A stretch of DNA of 64,000 bases from VRUE01 sp036266075 (GCA_036266075.1 DATANV010000015.1:1-64000); one strand, 5' to 3'; numbered from the stretch's first letter, positions 9,978 through 19,274 are shown. Program-made: numbers and translations. Notes: a model not told the origin generated them from the sequence alone.

Positions 9978-10057
9978 CGGCGGACCTTACCCCGGCGAGG
10001 GCCGCAAAGGACGGGTCTTTGACTTTCCCTCGCTGCTGCAGCGTATGATCGCACTCG

Positions 10058-10987
10058 ATGGCAGGCGCGGGGCCGCTCCCTTCAGATATCCAGCCGGTCG
10101 CCAACGAGACACGCGACCGGATCATCACCGGCTTCGTCACGCTGGTTCCCTTCCTCGCCATCGGCTTCGCCGCTTGGCAGGTTTGGGGCAAGGCCCTGCA
10201 CTGGAGCGACGTCTTCCTCTTCGTCGGCATCTACCTGCTCACCGGCCTCGGCATCACGGTCGGCTTCCACCGCCACCTGACCCACCGCAGCTTCAAGGCG
10301 AAGCGCTGGCTGCACGGCTTGCTGGCGATTCTCGGCTCGGCGGCGATCGAGGGCCCGGTGATCAGCTGGGTCGCCGATCACCGCAAGCACCATGCCTTCT
10401 CCGACGAACTCGGCGACCCGCACAGCCCGCACGTCGACCACGGGCACGGTTGGACCGGCGCCATGCGCGGCCTCTTCCACGCCCATATGGGCTGGCTCTT
10501 CATTCACACCCAGCGTGGCAGCAAGGAGCGCTTCGCGCCGGATCTGCTCGAGGACCCGGTTATCGCCTGGGTCGACCGCACCTTCCTGCTGTGGGCGGTG
10601 CTCGGCCTGCTCGTGCCGTTCGCCCTCGGCTGGGTGATCGGCGGCACCCTGTTCGCGGCGGTGACCGGGTTGCTCTGGGGTGGGCTGGTCCGGGTCTTCG
10701 TCCTGCACCACTTCACCTACAGCATCAACTCGCTCTGTCACGTCTTCGGTCGCCGCGATTTCGAGACCAGCGACGAGTCGCGCAACCTGGCCCTGATCGC
10801 CCTGCCCACCCTGGGCGAGGCCTGGCACAACAACCATCACGCTTTTCCGACCTCCGCGGTGCACGGTCTCGGCCGCCTCCAGGTCGATCCCTCCGCTCTG
10901 GTGATCGCCGCCCTGGAGCGGTTGGGGCTGGTCTGGGAGGTCGTCAGGGTCTCGCCTGAGCGGATGGCCGCGAAGGCCACCGGCTGA
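10058..10987 (+). CDS. Membrane fatty acid desaturase (acyl-CoA delta-9 type)
   Basis: Integral membrane di-iron desaturase of 309 residues. The three histidine boxes are present: HRHLTH, HRKHH and HNNHH, separated by hydrophobic membrane segments, as in acyl-CoA/acyl-lipid delta-9 desaturases. Introduces a cis double bond into acyl chains. Divergent from cfa. Followed after 33 bp by a double TetR regulator in the same direction, which may control membrane lipid genes, although no operator was recognised. Confidence 0.92.
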   Translation: MAGAGPLPSDIQPVANETRDRIITGFVTLVPFLAIGFAAWQVWGKALHWSDVFLFVGIYLLTGLGITVGFHRHLTHRSFKAKRWLHGLLAILGSAAIEGPVISWVADHRKHHAFSDELGDPHSPHVDHGHGWTGAMRGLFHAHMGWLFIHTQRGSKERFAPDLLEDPVIAWVDRTFLLWAVLGLLVPFALGWVIGGTLFAAVTGLLWGGLVRVFVLHHFTYSINSLCHVFGRRDFETSDESRNLALIALPTLGEAWHNNHHAFPTSAVHGLGRLQVDPSALVIAALERLGLVWEVVRVSPERMAAKATG

Positions 10988-11020
10988 CAACAATCACCGG
11001 CGAGCTGCTCGGCTACCCCA

Positions 11021-12328
11021 ATGTCCCGGTCGAGGCGGAGTCATCGCGAGCGCCTGATCGAGGCGATGGTCGTCGCCGCCGCCCGGTACGGCTACGGCGA
11101 GACCAGTGTTGCCCGCATCGTTGCTCGAGCTGGCGTCTCGCGGGCCACCTTCTACGCCAACTTCAGCGACAAGGACGACTGCTTCCGGGCGGCCTACAGC
11201 CAGATCGCCGCGCCCGTCTGGCAGGACCTCGAGCGGCTCGCAGCTGCCGATGCGGACAGCGATCGTCTCCGGCAGATCGTTGGAGCGCTTCTCGCCCGTG
11301 CGGGACGCTACCCAGCGGCGACCAAGGTCTTCCTGCTCGAGGCTTTTGCCGCGGAGCCCTCGGTGCGAGCTGAGCATGAGCGGCTGCTGCTCGCGGTCGA
11401 GCAGGCGATCGACGCTCAGCTTGGGGAGAGCGGCGAGGACGGGGTGCGGATCGAGGTCCCCGCTCGGGCGGTCCTCGGTGGGCTTGCGGGAATCATCGGG
11501 ATCCGAGCCTTCCGCCGCGAGGCGGGCGACCTGGCCTCCTTGACCGACGACCTGATGGCTTGGTTGCAGGGCTACGGCGTGGGCGCCGATCACCGTCACC
11601 GAAGCCAGGCGGAGTGGACCTCGCTCGGCCGGCGGTTCGCCGCCACCCGGCGACAGGGCGATGAAGCGCCACGGACCCTGCCGCGTGGGCGCAGTGCCCT
11701 GCCTCCGGCAGTTGTGGCCAGCGAGCAGCGTGGCCGTATCCTCGACGCGGTGGGTGCCATGGCCCGTGAGAAGGGCTATGCCGCGACAACCGTCGCCGAC
11801 GTGGTCGCCGAGGCCGGGGTCACGCGCGAGGTCTTCTACGAGCAGTTCCGGGGGAAGGCCGACGCCTTCCTGGCGGCCCAGGGGAGGGGGCTGGAGGAGA
11901 GCCTCGGTCTCGCCGGTGGCGAGTACTTCAGCGACGGCAGCTGGCCCGATCGAGTTTGGCGGGCGGGGTCGGCAATGCTCTCCTACACCGCCGACCATCC
12001 GGACAACGCCTACGTCGAGACGGTTGAGAGCTACGCGACTGGCTCGGCCGCGATCCAGCGGGCCTTCGAGAACCGCATGGCCTACACGTTCTTCCTGGAA
12101 GAGGGCTACCGGCAGCGGCCGGCGGCGGAAAGCCTGCCCAAGCTCTGCTCGGAGGCGATCGCCGGAGGCCTGATCGAGCTCCTGCGTCGGCAGGTCGCGC
12201 TCGACCGTGTGGAGCAGGTGCTGGAGCTCGTGCCGCAGGGCGCTTACATCACCCTGGCCCCCTTCATCGGGGCTCCCGAGGCGGCCGAGTTCGTAGAGGC
12301 CAAAGTTGCGGAGACGGGCTGTGACTGA
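11021..12328 (+). CDS. Tandem double-TetR transcriptional regulator
   Basis: 435 residues, about twice a usual TetR protein. Two complete TetR units lie head to tail: the first helix-turn-helix (VARIVARAGVSRATFYANF) is near residues 27-47, the second (VADVVAEAGVTREVFYEQF) near 265-285. Each is followed by its own alpha-helical ligand/dimerisation region, joined by a linker near residues 190-235. The protein could act as a pseudo-dimer in one chain. It overlaps the start of a second double-TetR gene, so the two are co-translated. Ligand and targets are unknown. Confidence 0.88.
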   Translation: MSRSRRSHRERLIEAMVVAAARYGYGETSVARIVARAGVSRATFYANFSDKDDCFRAAYSQIAAPVWQDLERLAAADADSDRLRQIVGALLARAGRYPAATKVFLLEAFAAEPSVRAEHERLLLAVEQAIDAQLGESGEDGVRIEVPARAVLGGLAGIIGIRAFRREAGDLASLTDDLMAWLQGYGVGADHRHRSQAEWTSLGRRFAATRRQGDEAPRTLPRGRSALPPAVVASEQRGRILDAVGAMAREKGYAATTVADVVAEAGVTREVFYEQFRGKADAFLAAQGRGLEESLGLAGGEYFSDGSWPDRVWRAGSAMLSYTADHPDNAYVETVESYATGSAAIQRAFENRMAYTFFLEEGYRQRPAAESLPKLCSEAIAGGLIELLRRQVALDRVEQVLELVPQGAYITLAPFIGAPEAAEFVEAKVAETGCD

Positions 12329-13574
12329 GCGCGACCAGCGGCAGAGGGTGATCGAGGGGATGGTCGCCGCAACAGCCCGCTACGGCTACGGCGACGCCAG
12401 CGTCGCCCGCGCGATCAAGCTCGCGGGGGTCTCGCGGGCGACCTTCTACGAGCACTTCGCCAACAAAGACGAGTGCATCCTCACCGCCTGCCGGCAGCTG
12501 GCTGGAGCGGTGGAATGGGAGCTCGAGCAGGAGCGGGATGACCTCCCGCGTGAAATCCTCCGGGCGTTTCTCGGGGGTGCGGACCGCGACCCGGCGGCCG
12601 CCCGCTTCCTGCTGATTGAGACGTTGGCCGCAGGCCCTGCGGTTCGCGCCGAACAGAATCGGCTGCTGGGCGTGGGGGAGGAGGCGGTCGAGCGCTATCT
12701 GACGAACCCGCCGCCTGGGGCGCCGGTGTTGGGTATCGGCGCCGCGGCCGCCATGGGAGGCATCACCAACGTGATGGCGGTTCGCCTCTTCCGGGGCGAG
12801 ATCGGCAGGCTGAACGCGCTGCGGGACGACCTGCTGGCCTGGATCGGCTCCTACGAGATGCCTCCGAGCCATCCGCGGCCGAACCGGGAGACCTGGCGCG
12901 AGCTGGGGCGAACGTTGGCAGCCCAGCAGCGGCTGATCGAACTCCCTGAGGATCCCTACCCTCCGGCCAGCAGTGGCGTAGAGCGGCGTAAGATCGTCGA
13001 TGCGGTCACCCGTTTGGCGGTCGAGAAGGGCTACACGGCGATGACCGTGGCTGACATGGTCGCCGGCGCGGGAATTACGCGCGAGGCCTTCTACGAGCAG
13101 TTCCGGGGCAAGGCGGACGCGTATCAGGCGGCCCAGGCGTTCGCGCTCGAAGCGGGCGTCTCGGTCACGGCCGCTCGGTTCTTCGGCGAGCGGGCTTGGC
13201 GTGACCGGGTCTGGAACGGACTCGAGGGGATGCTGCGTTTCGCCGTCTCCCGCTTCGACCTCGTCTACGTGGACCTCATCGAGAGCTACGCCGCCGGCCC
13301 CTCGGCGATTCGTCGCTCGATCGAGCACCGGATGGCCTTCAACCTCTTTCTCGAGGACGGCTACAGGCAGCGACCGCAGGCCGGGGGGCTCCCGCGGCTC
13401 TGTTCCGAGGCGATTGGCGGAGCGATCTGGGAAATGCTTCGACGACAGGTTTTCGCAGATCAAGGCACGACCGTGGACGAACTGATCCCGCAGGTCGTGT
13501 ATCTCGCGCTCGCCCCATTCTTGGGGCCGGTCGCCGCGCTCGAGTTGGTGGAGGCAAGATGCGCTAGCGAGTGA
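12321..13574 (+). CDS. Tandem double-TetR transcriptional regulator (paralogue)
   Basis: Second protein of the same architecture, 417 residues from the chosen GTG at 12321, which has GGAG seven bases upstream and overlaps the preceding stop by 8 bp; a TTG at 12306 is the alternative. HTH motifs are VARAIKLAGVSRATFYEHF in the first half and VADMVAGAGITREAFYEQF in the second. Both halves align by eye to the corresponding halves of the upstream protein (for example the shared EGYRQRP/DGYRQRP and KLCSEAI/RLCSEAI segments), showing duplication of an already fused gene. Confidence 0.87.
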   Translation: MTERDQRQRVIEGMVAATARYGYGDASVARAIKLAGVSRATFYEHFANKDECILTACRQLAGAVEWELEQERDDLPREILRAFLGGADRDPAAARFLLIETLAAGPAVRAEQNRLLGVGEEAVERYLTNPPPGAPVLGIGAAAAMGGITNVMAVRLFRGEIGRLNALRDDLLAWIGSYEMPPSHPRPNRETWRELGRTLAAQQRLIELPEDPYPPASSGVERRKIVDAVTRLAVEKGYTAMTVADMVAGAGITREAFYEQFRGKADAYQAAQAFALEAGVSVTAARFFGERAWRDRVWNGLEGMLRFAVSRFDLVYVDLIESYAAGPSAIRRSIEHRMAFNLFLEDGYRQRPQAGGLPRLCSEAIGGAIWEMLRRQVFADQGTTVDELIPQVVYLALAPFLGPVAALELVEARCASE

Positions 13575-13887
13575 CGCGGAAGACCGAGCACACGCTCTCG
13601 CGGACCTCGGCTGGCAGGCTGAAGCGGGCCGCGGGCCGGCCAGGGGTCTCGCCGTCGCTTTCTCCGGGCTGCTCCTGGATGACCCCCAAGGCGACGAGGT
13701 CATCGAGGTGCCGGCGCAGGGTTTGGGAGCTTGCCGCCCCGTGGCCGATCAGCTCCCTGACGGTGGCTTCGCCGCCGTCGCTGAGGACGCGCAGGATCTG
13801 GAGGCGAACAGGATCCGCAACCACATCGAGCCAGCCCGATCGCTTGACTTGCCGCTCTTCCGTTACCGCCGCCGCGCTCATATTCAC
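13564..13887 (-). CDS. ArsR-type winged-helix regulator
   Basis: Small DNA-binding regulator of 107 residues. After a short polar N-terminus comes DVVADPVRLQILRVL, the characteristic first helix of ArsR/HTH_5 proteins, then a recognition helix region (AASSQTLRRHLDDLVALGVI). No clear metal-binding cysteine cluster is visible, so it is probably not a classical metal sensor. It ends 11 bp inside the convergent double-TetR gene. A second in-frame ATG lies two codons downstream. Confidence 0.8.
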   Translation of the reverse strand: MNMSAAAVTEERQVKRSGWLDVVADPVRLQILRVLSDGGEATVRELIGHGAASSQTLRRHLDDLVALGVIQEQPGESDGETPGRPAARFSLPAEVRESVCSVFRVTR

Positions 13888-13901
13888 CGACTCTCCCCCG
13901 C

Positions 13902-14083
13902 TTTGAACACCGATGGTTGCGGCAACCGGGAGCCCCCCTGCGGCTCCCGGACAGTGCGTTGCCGCCCTAAGAACCTAGCTGTTTATGGCCAGAATGTCCA
14001 TAGAGGGCTGCTGAAAAATCGTGTTTCAGGCTCGAATCAACGTCCGTCGCAGGCACGACGCTCGATTTTGAACACCAATGGTT
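13902..14083. repeat. Short direct repeat pair in the ArsR/membrane-protein intergenic region
   Basis: A 17-base word, TTTGAACACCRATGGTT, occurs at 13902-13918 and again at 14067-14083 with one difference. The first copy is just upstream of the ArsR start codon, the second abuts the end of the membrane-protein gene. It may be a regulator site or the ends of a decayed insertion; the DNA between is less GC-rich than its surroundings. Confidence 0.5.
13919..13965. other. Nested stem-loop
   Basis: An inner perfect 9-bp stem (CCGGGAGCC 13926-13934 with GGCTCCCGG 13942-13950) lies inside an outer 8-bp stem (GCGGCAAC 13919-13926 with GTTGCCGC 13958-13965); the stems share base 13926. There is no T-run on either side, so it is not a standard terminator. 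Confidence 0.55.
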
Positions 14084-14090
14084 TTTTTGA

Positions 14091-16532
14091 CTATGGAGAG
14101 GCTGGGGACTCGTACCAGTCGATCCAGCGGCCACAGGCGGCTGCCAACGGGACGCTGTGGTGGCGTCCGGCACGGACCGCCACGAGGTTGCCGACATGCG
14201 CCGTCGCGTCGTAGCCGCTGAGCCGCTGCAGGGCGGTCGGCTCCGCGCTCGAGATCGCGAAGCGCACGCTGCCACCGGGGCTGTCGTAGCGGCCGGCGGG
14301 CCAGAACTGGCCGTCGTTGGCGAGGCTGATCGTGTTCGGGCGCTGGCCGTCGAGCGCCGCCCTCAGTCCCTGCCGGAAGCCGGGCGCGCTCAGCGTCAGA
14401 TCGAAGGGCGAGAAGTACTGCACCGAAAGGAGCCAGCGGCCGTGGGGCAGCTCGATCTCCTGCGAGGTCCGCTGTCCGGTCTGCAGCACGTTGCCGGCAC
14501 TCCAGCGCGTCTTCGGGGCGATGACCGCGTCGCGGAAAAGCGACGCGCGGCCGGGGTCGGAGGTGAGGATGCGGATCTCCGGCGCGGCGCAACCGGCCAG
14601 CGCCCCCGCGTCGGCCCCCTCGAGCAGGACGTGGCGGTTCTCCGGGGTCTCGCCGGTCCGCTTCCAGAGGATGTAGGAGGGGGTTGCGGCGATGCGGCGG
14701 AAGTTCGGCGGTGCCTGGCTGTTCCAGGCGGCCCGGCCGGCGATCACGTAGGGGAAGCGGCCGAGCGTGCCGCGCGAGAAGGAATCGAAGTCGACTGGGC
14801 TGTAGGCGTCGCCGGTGTCGAACGGCTTCTCCGGATTGCCGGAGACTTCTGGGTCGGGGAACTCGACCAACGGCACGTGGGTGTCGGCGCCGAGCAGCTC
14901 GTAGGCGGCGTAGCGGTCCTGGCCCGCGTAGAGAACCGGCTCGCCATGCAGGATCGGCAGGAAGGCCCGCAGCTCGCCGCCGTGGCCGGCCGGCCCCACC
15001 GGCGCGTTGCGCAGGGCGAGGAAGCTGGAGTAGGCCGCACCGGCGACGAAGACCGTCGCCAATGCGCTCCAACCAAGCGTCCTCCACCGTGCGTTCGCCC
15101 TTAGTTGCGCTAACCGGGACAAAGTGCGAACGCGCGGCCAGGCTTCGGCCAGCAGCGGGCGGACGATGAGCAGCATCGCCAGGGGGGCACCGATCATCAG
15201 CGCCTTGGCATGGGAGTAGTCGCCGCTCGTCGGCAGCGAGACCAGGTACAGCAGGGCGCAGGCGGCGAAGGCGATCGGCACCGGGGGGTCGCGCCTGCGG
15301 ATCCACCACCAGGCCCCGGCCAGCGAGGCGAGGATCGCGATCGCAGCCGCGAGGCCGGTCAGGTGCGCGCCTCCTGGCGCGTCGAGGCGGTAGTCGGAGG
15401 CGGGCCAAACCCCCAACGCCTCGACCGGCGAGACCGGGCCGTAGGTGTTGGTCCCGGCGACTTTGTTGAAGCTGTGGACGAAGCCGAAGGGTCCGACCAG
15501 GGTCGCGACGACCGCCAGTCCCGCCAAAAGGGCGAGCACGAGGAGCGTCGCCGGCCGCAGGAGGAGGCGCAGCAGGCGCCGCGGCGCCAGCGCCGCCCGC
15601 ACCTCAGGCAGCGTCAGGCTCCAGAGCGCGACGATGGCCACCGGCCAGGCCAGCCCCGCAAAGCTGTAGGAAAAGAAGATGCCCCCGGCGAGCGCCAGCC
15701 ACGGAAGCGCCCAACGAACCCCCCCCACCACCAAGGCCCCGCCCCCCCGGGGCGCCGGCACGCCCCCCACCGGGGACGATTCGATGTCGCGCAGCGCGAG
15801 GGCGACGGCGAGGACGAAGAGCGCCTCGGCGGTCTCCTTGAAGGCGCCCTGGGCGAAGTAGGAGGCGGCCAGATAGGGGATGGCAACCAGGGTCGCGGCG
15901 AGTAGGCGGCGTCCGGGGCCGAAGCCCGGCAGCGCCGCCAGCGCGGTAAGGCCGGTCAGCACCCCAATCGCCAGGATCTCGCCGACGAAGGCCTGCCCCA
16001 GACCGATCCCCGGCACGGCGGCGGTGGCGACCGCGAGGCCATGTGGCCCCAGCGGGTAGCCGGGGTCGGGGGTGGGCCCGAAGCCGCTGCGCAGCCACTC
16101 CGCCCAGGCGAGGTGCAGGCCGAGGTCGTTGTTGAAGCCGACCCCGAGCAGGCCCCAGCGGCCGCTGATCGCGAAGGGAATGGAGAGCACAAGAGCGACG
16201 ACGATTGCCACCGGCAGCCCCTGCCCCAGCGCCCCTGTTCGGGCGGAACGAAACCGCCCTGCGCGTCCGCCTGCACTCGTGTCGGCGGTAACCAGGAGGA
16301 CGACGGCAGCAGCCACGATCAGCAGGGCAGCGCCCAGGGTGGCGCTGGTTCCGTGTCCGGGTCCGCGGGCGAGGGCCCCGGTCACGGCGATCAGGGCGCC
16401 GAAGCCGACCGCCGGCTCGAGCCACGACCAGGTCTCCCGACCGGCGAGGCGGTACAGGGCGCGCCCGATCGACAGCGAGGCGCCGCAGATCAGCGCCGCC
16501 GAGGCGTAGGTCCCGATCATCAGAAAGGGCAA
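14091..16532 (-). CDS. Large polytopic membrane protein, GT-C-like, unknown function
   Basis: 813 residues. The first two thirds consist of about twelve or more hydrophobic segments with short polar loops (including FNNDLGLHLAW and DPGYPLGPHGLA), followed from about residue 520 by a soluble C-terminal region with predicted beta content (LYAGQDRYAAYELL onward). The layout resembles GT-C glycosyltransferases or related actinobacterial cell-envelope membrane proteins, but no catalytic motif was firmly recognised. It is encoded alone, with the MBL hydrolase upstream on the same strand 48 bp away. Confidence 0.7.
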   Translation of the reverse strand: MPFLMIGTYASAALICGASLSIGRALYRLAGRETWSWLEPAVGFGALIAVTGALARGPGHGTSATLGAALLIVAAAVVLLVTADTSAGGRAGRFRSARTGALGQGLPVAIVVALVLSIPFAISGRWGLLGVGFNNDLGLHLAWAEWLRSGFGPTPDPGYPLGPHGLAVATAAVPGIGLGQAFVGEILAIGVLTGLTALAALPGFGPGRRLLAATLVAIPYLAASYFAQGAFKETAEALFVLAVALALRDIESSPVGGVPAPRGGGALVVGGVRWALPWLALAGGIFFSYSFAGLAWPVAIVALWSLTLPEVRAALAPRRLLRLLLRPATLLVLALLAGLAVVATLVGPFGFVHSFNKVAGTNTYGPVSPVEALGVWPASDYRLDAPGGAHLTGLAAAIAILASLAGAWWWIRRRDPPVPIAFAACALLYLVSLPTSGDYSHAKALMIGAPLAMLLIVRPLLAEAWPRVRTLSRLAQLRANARWRTLGWSALATVFVAGAAYSSFLALRNAPVGPAGHGGELRAFLPILHGEPVLYAGQDRYAAYELLGADTHVPLVEFPDPEVSGNPEKPFDTGDAYSPVDFDSFSRGTLGRFPYVIAGRAAWNSQAPPNFRRIAATPSYILWKRTGETPENRHVLLEGADAGALAGCAAPEIRILTSDPGRASLFRDAVIAPKTRWSAGNVLQTGQRTSQEIELPHGRWLLSVQYFSPFDLTLSAPGFRQGLRAALDGQRPNTISLANDGQFWPAGRYDSPGGSVRFAISSAEPTALQRLSGYDATAHVGNLVAVRAGRHHSVPLAAACGRWIDWYESPASP

Positions 16533-16580
16533 CCTACGACAGGGGCCGGCCGCCGCGCGGCCACCCTCGACCGCTGGCCA

Positions 16581-17291
16581 TCAGTGCTTCTCGGCAGCCC
16601 GTTCCAGCGTCTCGCGCAGGTTGTCGCCGTGCAGCGGCTCGTCGTGGCCGGTGGCGAGCACCGCCGGTTCCAGGGCCGCCAGCTTGCGCACCGACTGCTT
16701 CGCCTTGGCGTGGTCCCAGCCCCAGGCTGGATGGGGAACGCTCGCCTCGCCGGGGGGCAGTGCTTTCAATCGTGCCGAGTCGACCAGGTAGACGACGTCG
16801 CTGACCAAAGCCACGCGGTCGCTCTCCCGCCAGAGTCCAATCAGCCCCGGGGCGTGGCCGGGGAAGTGGACGACGCGAAAGCCGGCGACCTCGTCACCCT
16901 CATCGACGGTTCCCTCGATCTTCACGGGCCCGCCATCCCAGCGCCGCAGCAGCAAGGGGTAGATCCAGCGCACCGGTGCGACCGGCAGCTGCGAGAGGTC
17001 CATGTAGGGGGCGATCGCGGCGTCGCCTTCGGCGTCGGCGACCTCGTCGGGGTGGCAATAGACCGGCGCGTCCATATAAGGCGCGGTGCCGCGGTGGTCG
17101 GCGTGGGCGTGGCCGAGGACGACGCGCTTGACCCCGCCGAGCTGCTCGGCCGCGCGCCGCGCCGCTTTGCGCATCGACCTGGTGCCGGCGTCGAACTGGA
17201 CGACTCCGTCGCCGTCCTCGATGAAGTAGATGTTCATCGCCTTGCGGAAATCGCCGCGCAGGAGCCACACCCCGTCGGCCACTCTCTCCAT
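16581..17291 (-). CDS. MBL-fold metallohydrolase
   Basis: Metallo-beta-lactamase-fold hydrolase of 236 residues. The metal-binding motif HAHADH lies near residues 61-66, and further ligands follow at GHAPG and TGHDEPLHG. Such proteins hydrolyse esters, thioesters or related bonds; substrate is not inferable. Upstream of the membrane protein gene in the same direction, and divergent from a small membrane protein at 17315. Confidence 0.88.
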   Translation of the reverse strand: MERVADGVWLLRGDFRKAMNIYFIEDGDGVVQFDAGTRSMRKAARRAAEQLGGVKRVVLGHAHADHRGTAPYMDAPVYCHPDEVADAEGDAAIAPYMDLSQLPVAPVRWIYPLLLRRWDGGPVKIEGTVDEGDEVAGFRVVHFPGHAPGLIGLWRESDRVALVSDVVYLVDSARLKALPPGEASVPHPAWGWDHAKAKQSVRKLAALEPAVLATGHDEPLHGDNLRETLERAAEKH

Positions 17292-17314
17292 GCCTGCAGC
17301 GTAGTCTGCGCGCC

Positions 17315-17464
17315 GTGCCGCTGCTCTGGAAAGTGGGGATGGTCATCCTCGTCGTCTGCCTGCTCGCCGCGATGGCGATCGCAATCGTCCGCCTGGCGAC
17401 GACTCCGACTGAAATCCTCGGCGACGGCTTCCGCGGAGTTCCCGGCCGCCATGCTGGGCGTTAG
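17315..17464 (+). CDS. Small single-span membrane protein
   Basis: A 49-residue ORF from GTG at 17315. Residues 1-8 are VPLLWKVG, followed by an uninterrupted hydrophobic helix to about residue 25 (MVILVVCLLAAMAIAIV) and a short polar tail ending RHAGR. It lies 9 bp before the universal stress protein gene and reads in the same direction, so the two may be co-transcribed. No family recognised; support comes from the membrane helix, placement and absence of a competing gene. Confidence 0.55.
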   Translation: MPLLWKVGMVILVVCLLAAMAIAIVRLATTPTEILGDGFRGVPGRHAGR

Positions 17465-17473
17465 TATCGCGGC

Positions 17474-17917
17474 GTGTTCTCTCGCATCGTGGTCGGCACC
17501 GACGGTTCGGACACCGCCGCCGAGGCGGTCCGCCAGGCCGTCGACTTGGCGAAGATCGCCGGCGCCACGGTGAGCATCGTCAGCGCCTACCAGCCGGTCT
17601 CCAAACGCCGGCTCGAGGGCGAGCAGCAGGGCGTCCCGGCCGACGTCCAGTACGAGATCGGCCCGCGCGAGGACGTCAACCTGGTGCTCGACGCGGTTGC
17701 GGCGAGCGCTCGCAAGGAGGGGGTCGAGGTGCAGACCCATCCGGTCGAGGGCGATCCGGCCGAGGCCATCCTCAACGTCGCCGAGGAGACCGACGCCGAC
17801 CTGATCGTGGTCGGCAACAAGGGGATGACCGGCGCACGCCGCTTCCTCCTCGGCAGCGTCCCGAACAACGTCTCCCATCACGCCCCCTGCAGCGTGATGA
17901 TCGTCCGCACCACCTAG
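17474..17917 (+). CDS. Universal stress protein (UspA family)
   Basis: Cytoplasmic stress protein of 147 residues. The N-terminus IVVGTDGSDTA and the C-terminal nucleotide-binding signature (VVGNKGMTGARRFLLGSVPN) mark an ATP-binding UspA domain. GTG start at 17474. Convergent to the subtilase gene, whose stop lies 13 bp downstream. Confidence 0.93.
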   Translation: MFSRIVVGTDGSDTAAEAVRQAVDLAKIAGATVSIVSAYQPVSKRRLEGEQQGVPADVQYEIGPREDVNLVLDAVAASARKEGVEVQTHPVEGDPAEAILNVAEETDADLIVVGNKGMTGARRFLLGSVPNNVSHHAPCSVMIVRTT

Positions 17918-17930
17918 GCGAAGGCGCGGC

Positions 17931-19274
17931 TCAGACCCCCGGGTCGGTCGCACGGCCGGCGTCGATCAAGCCGGCTCCCTGGCGGGTCTGAGGCAGGCCG
18001 AGGCTGCGCGCGGTCTTGCGCAGCCGCTGCGTCACGCGGTTCACGCGGCCCTGGGGCGACGCATCGGCCGCGATCGTTCCGCTCGCCAGGACCATCGCCG
18101 CGACGCCGGAGACATGCGCTGCGGCCATCGAGGTGCCGATGTAGTCGCCCGGCTCGCCGAAGCGCCGCGTGTTGCCGTCTTTCATGGTGACTTGGTAGAT
18201 CGGCCGGCTCGAGACCGAGGGGCAGCCGGGGATCGGCGGACCGCCGCCGGGCGCCACCAGGTCGATCCCTGCGCCGGTCAGCGAGTAGGCGCCCAGGCAG
18301 CCGCCCTCGGTCGTGCCGCCGACGCCGATCACTCGCGGCCCGGTCGAGGGCGGGGCGATGCAGGTCTCCGAGCCGAGGTTGCCGATCGAGGCGACGGTGA
18401 CGACACCCGCCCGGTAGGCGCGGCGCAGCTCTTCGTCGATGCCCGGCACGCGCTTGCCGCAGCCGAAGTTGAAGCTCATGTTGATCACGTCGGCGCCGTT
18501 GGCGACGGCAAAGGCGATGCCGCGGGCGATCTGGTCGGCGCGACCGCTGCCGTGGCGGTCGAGAACGCGGACCGGCATCAGCTTGGCGCGGTAGGCGAGT
18601 CCGGTCAGGCCGATGCCGTTGTTGGTCTTCTCGGCGATCGTGCCCGCCACGTGGGTGCCGTGGCCGTTTTCGTCGAGTGGCAGCGGGTCGTTGCCGACGA
18701 AGTCGTATCCCTGGACGAACTGGCCCGAGGCGAAGTCCGGGCTGCGGCGAAAGCGGCTGCCCTGGTTGCGATAGGCGATGCCGGTGTCGAGCACCGCCAC
18801 GGTGGTCCCGGCGGCGCCGCGGCGCCTCGCGGCTGCCAGGTGTTCCCAGGCGGCGACCGCGTCGATACCGCCGGCCGAGGCCGGCAGCAGGGGGGAGGTC
18901 GACCCTTCCCAGGGGAGCAGGTTCCACTGCATCGACACCCAGCCTCCGGGGGCGCCGGGCGGGCCCTCGATCGGTCCGGGGTCATTGGGCAGCACCGGTT
19001 CGGCAGCGGTCGATGCCTTCGAGGCGGTGGCGATGTAGTCGGGGGCGACGTAGGCGACGTCGGGCCGGCGCCGCAGAGCTGCCACCGCCCGGTGCACTCC
19101 GACGCGCGGCGCTATGCGCAACGTGCGGGCGGCGCGCTCGCCCTCGAGCTTGACCACCACCCGTCCCGGGGCAAAGCCGTGCGCTGGCGCGACGGAGGTC
19201 GCCGCGCTTGCTCCAGTGGGAGCGGTTGCTCCCAGCAAGGCGATGCCGGCGAGGATCGGAAGGCGTCTGCTCAT
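17931..19274 (-). CDS. Secreted subtilisin-like serine protease (S8)
   Basis: Exported peptidase of 447 residues. The ATG at 19274 is chosen because it begins a signal peptide (MSRRLPILAGIALLGATAP followed by small residues). An inhibitor-like propeptide follows (VVVKLEGERAARTL to YVAPDYIA). The catalytic triad motifs are VAVLDTGIAY (Asp), NGHGTHVAGT (His) and YIGTSMAAAHVSG (Ser), with the oxyanion Asn region VASIGNLGS. It is divergent from tadA with about 96 bp between starts. Confidence 0.93.
   Translation of the reverse strand: MSRRLPILAGIALLGATAPTGASAATSVAPAHGFAPGRVVVKLEGERAARTLRIAPRVGVHRAVAALRRRPDVAYVAPDYIATASKASTAAEPVLPNDPGPIEGPPGAPGGWVSMQWNLLPWEGSTSPLLPASAGGIDAVAAWEHLAAARRRGAAGTTVAVLDTGIAYRNQGSRFRRSPDFASGQFVQGYDFVGNDPLPLDENGHGTHVAGTIAEKTNNGIGLTGLAYRAKLMPVRVLDRHGSGRADQIARGIAFAVANGADVINMSFNFGCGKRVPGIDEELRRAYRAGVVTVASIGNLGSETCIAPPSTGPRVIGVGGTTEGGCLGAYSLTGAGIDLVAPGGGPPIPGCPSVSSRPIYQVTMKDGNTRRFGEPGDYIGTSMAAAHVSGVAAMVLASGTIAADASPQGRVNRVTQRLRKTARSLGLPQTRQGAGLIDAGRATDPGV

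Noticed and set aside
7924..10230. Very long minus-strand open frame of about 768 codons
   Set aside because: Only its last 279 codons (the metallophosphoesterase) carry protein motifs; the upstream part is the out-of-frame shadow of the cfa gene, Arg/Pro-rich as expected for high-GC antisense or shifted frames.
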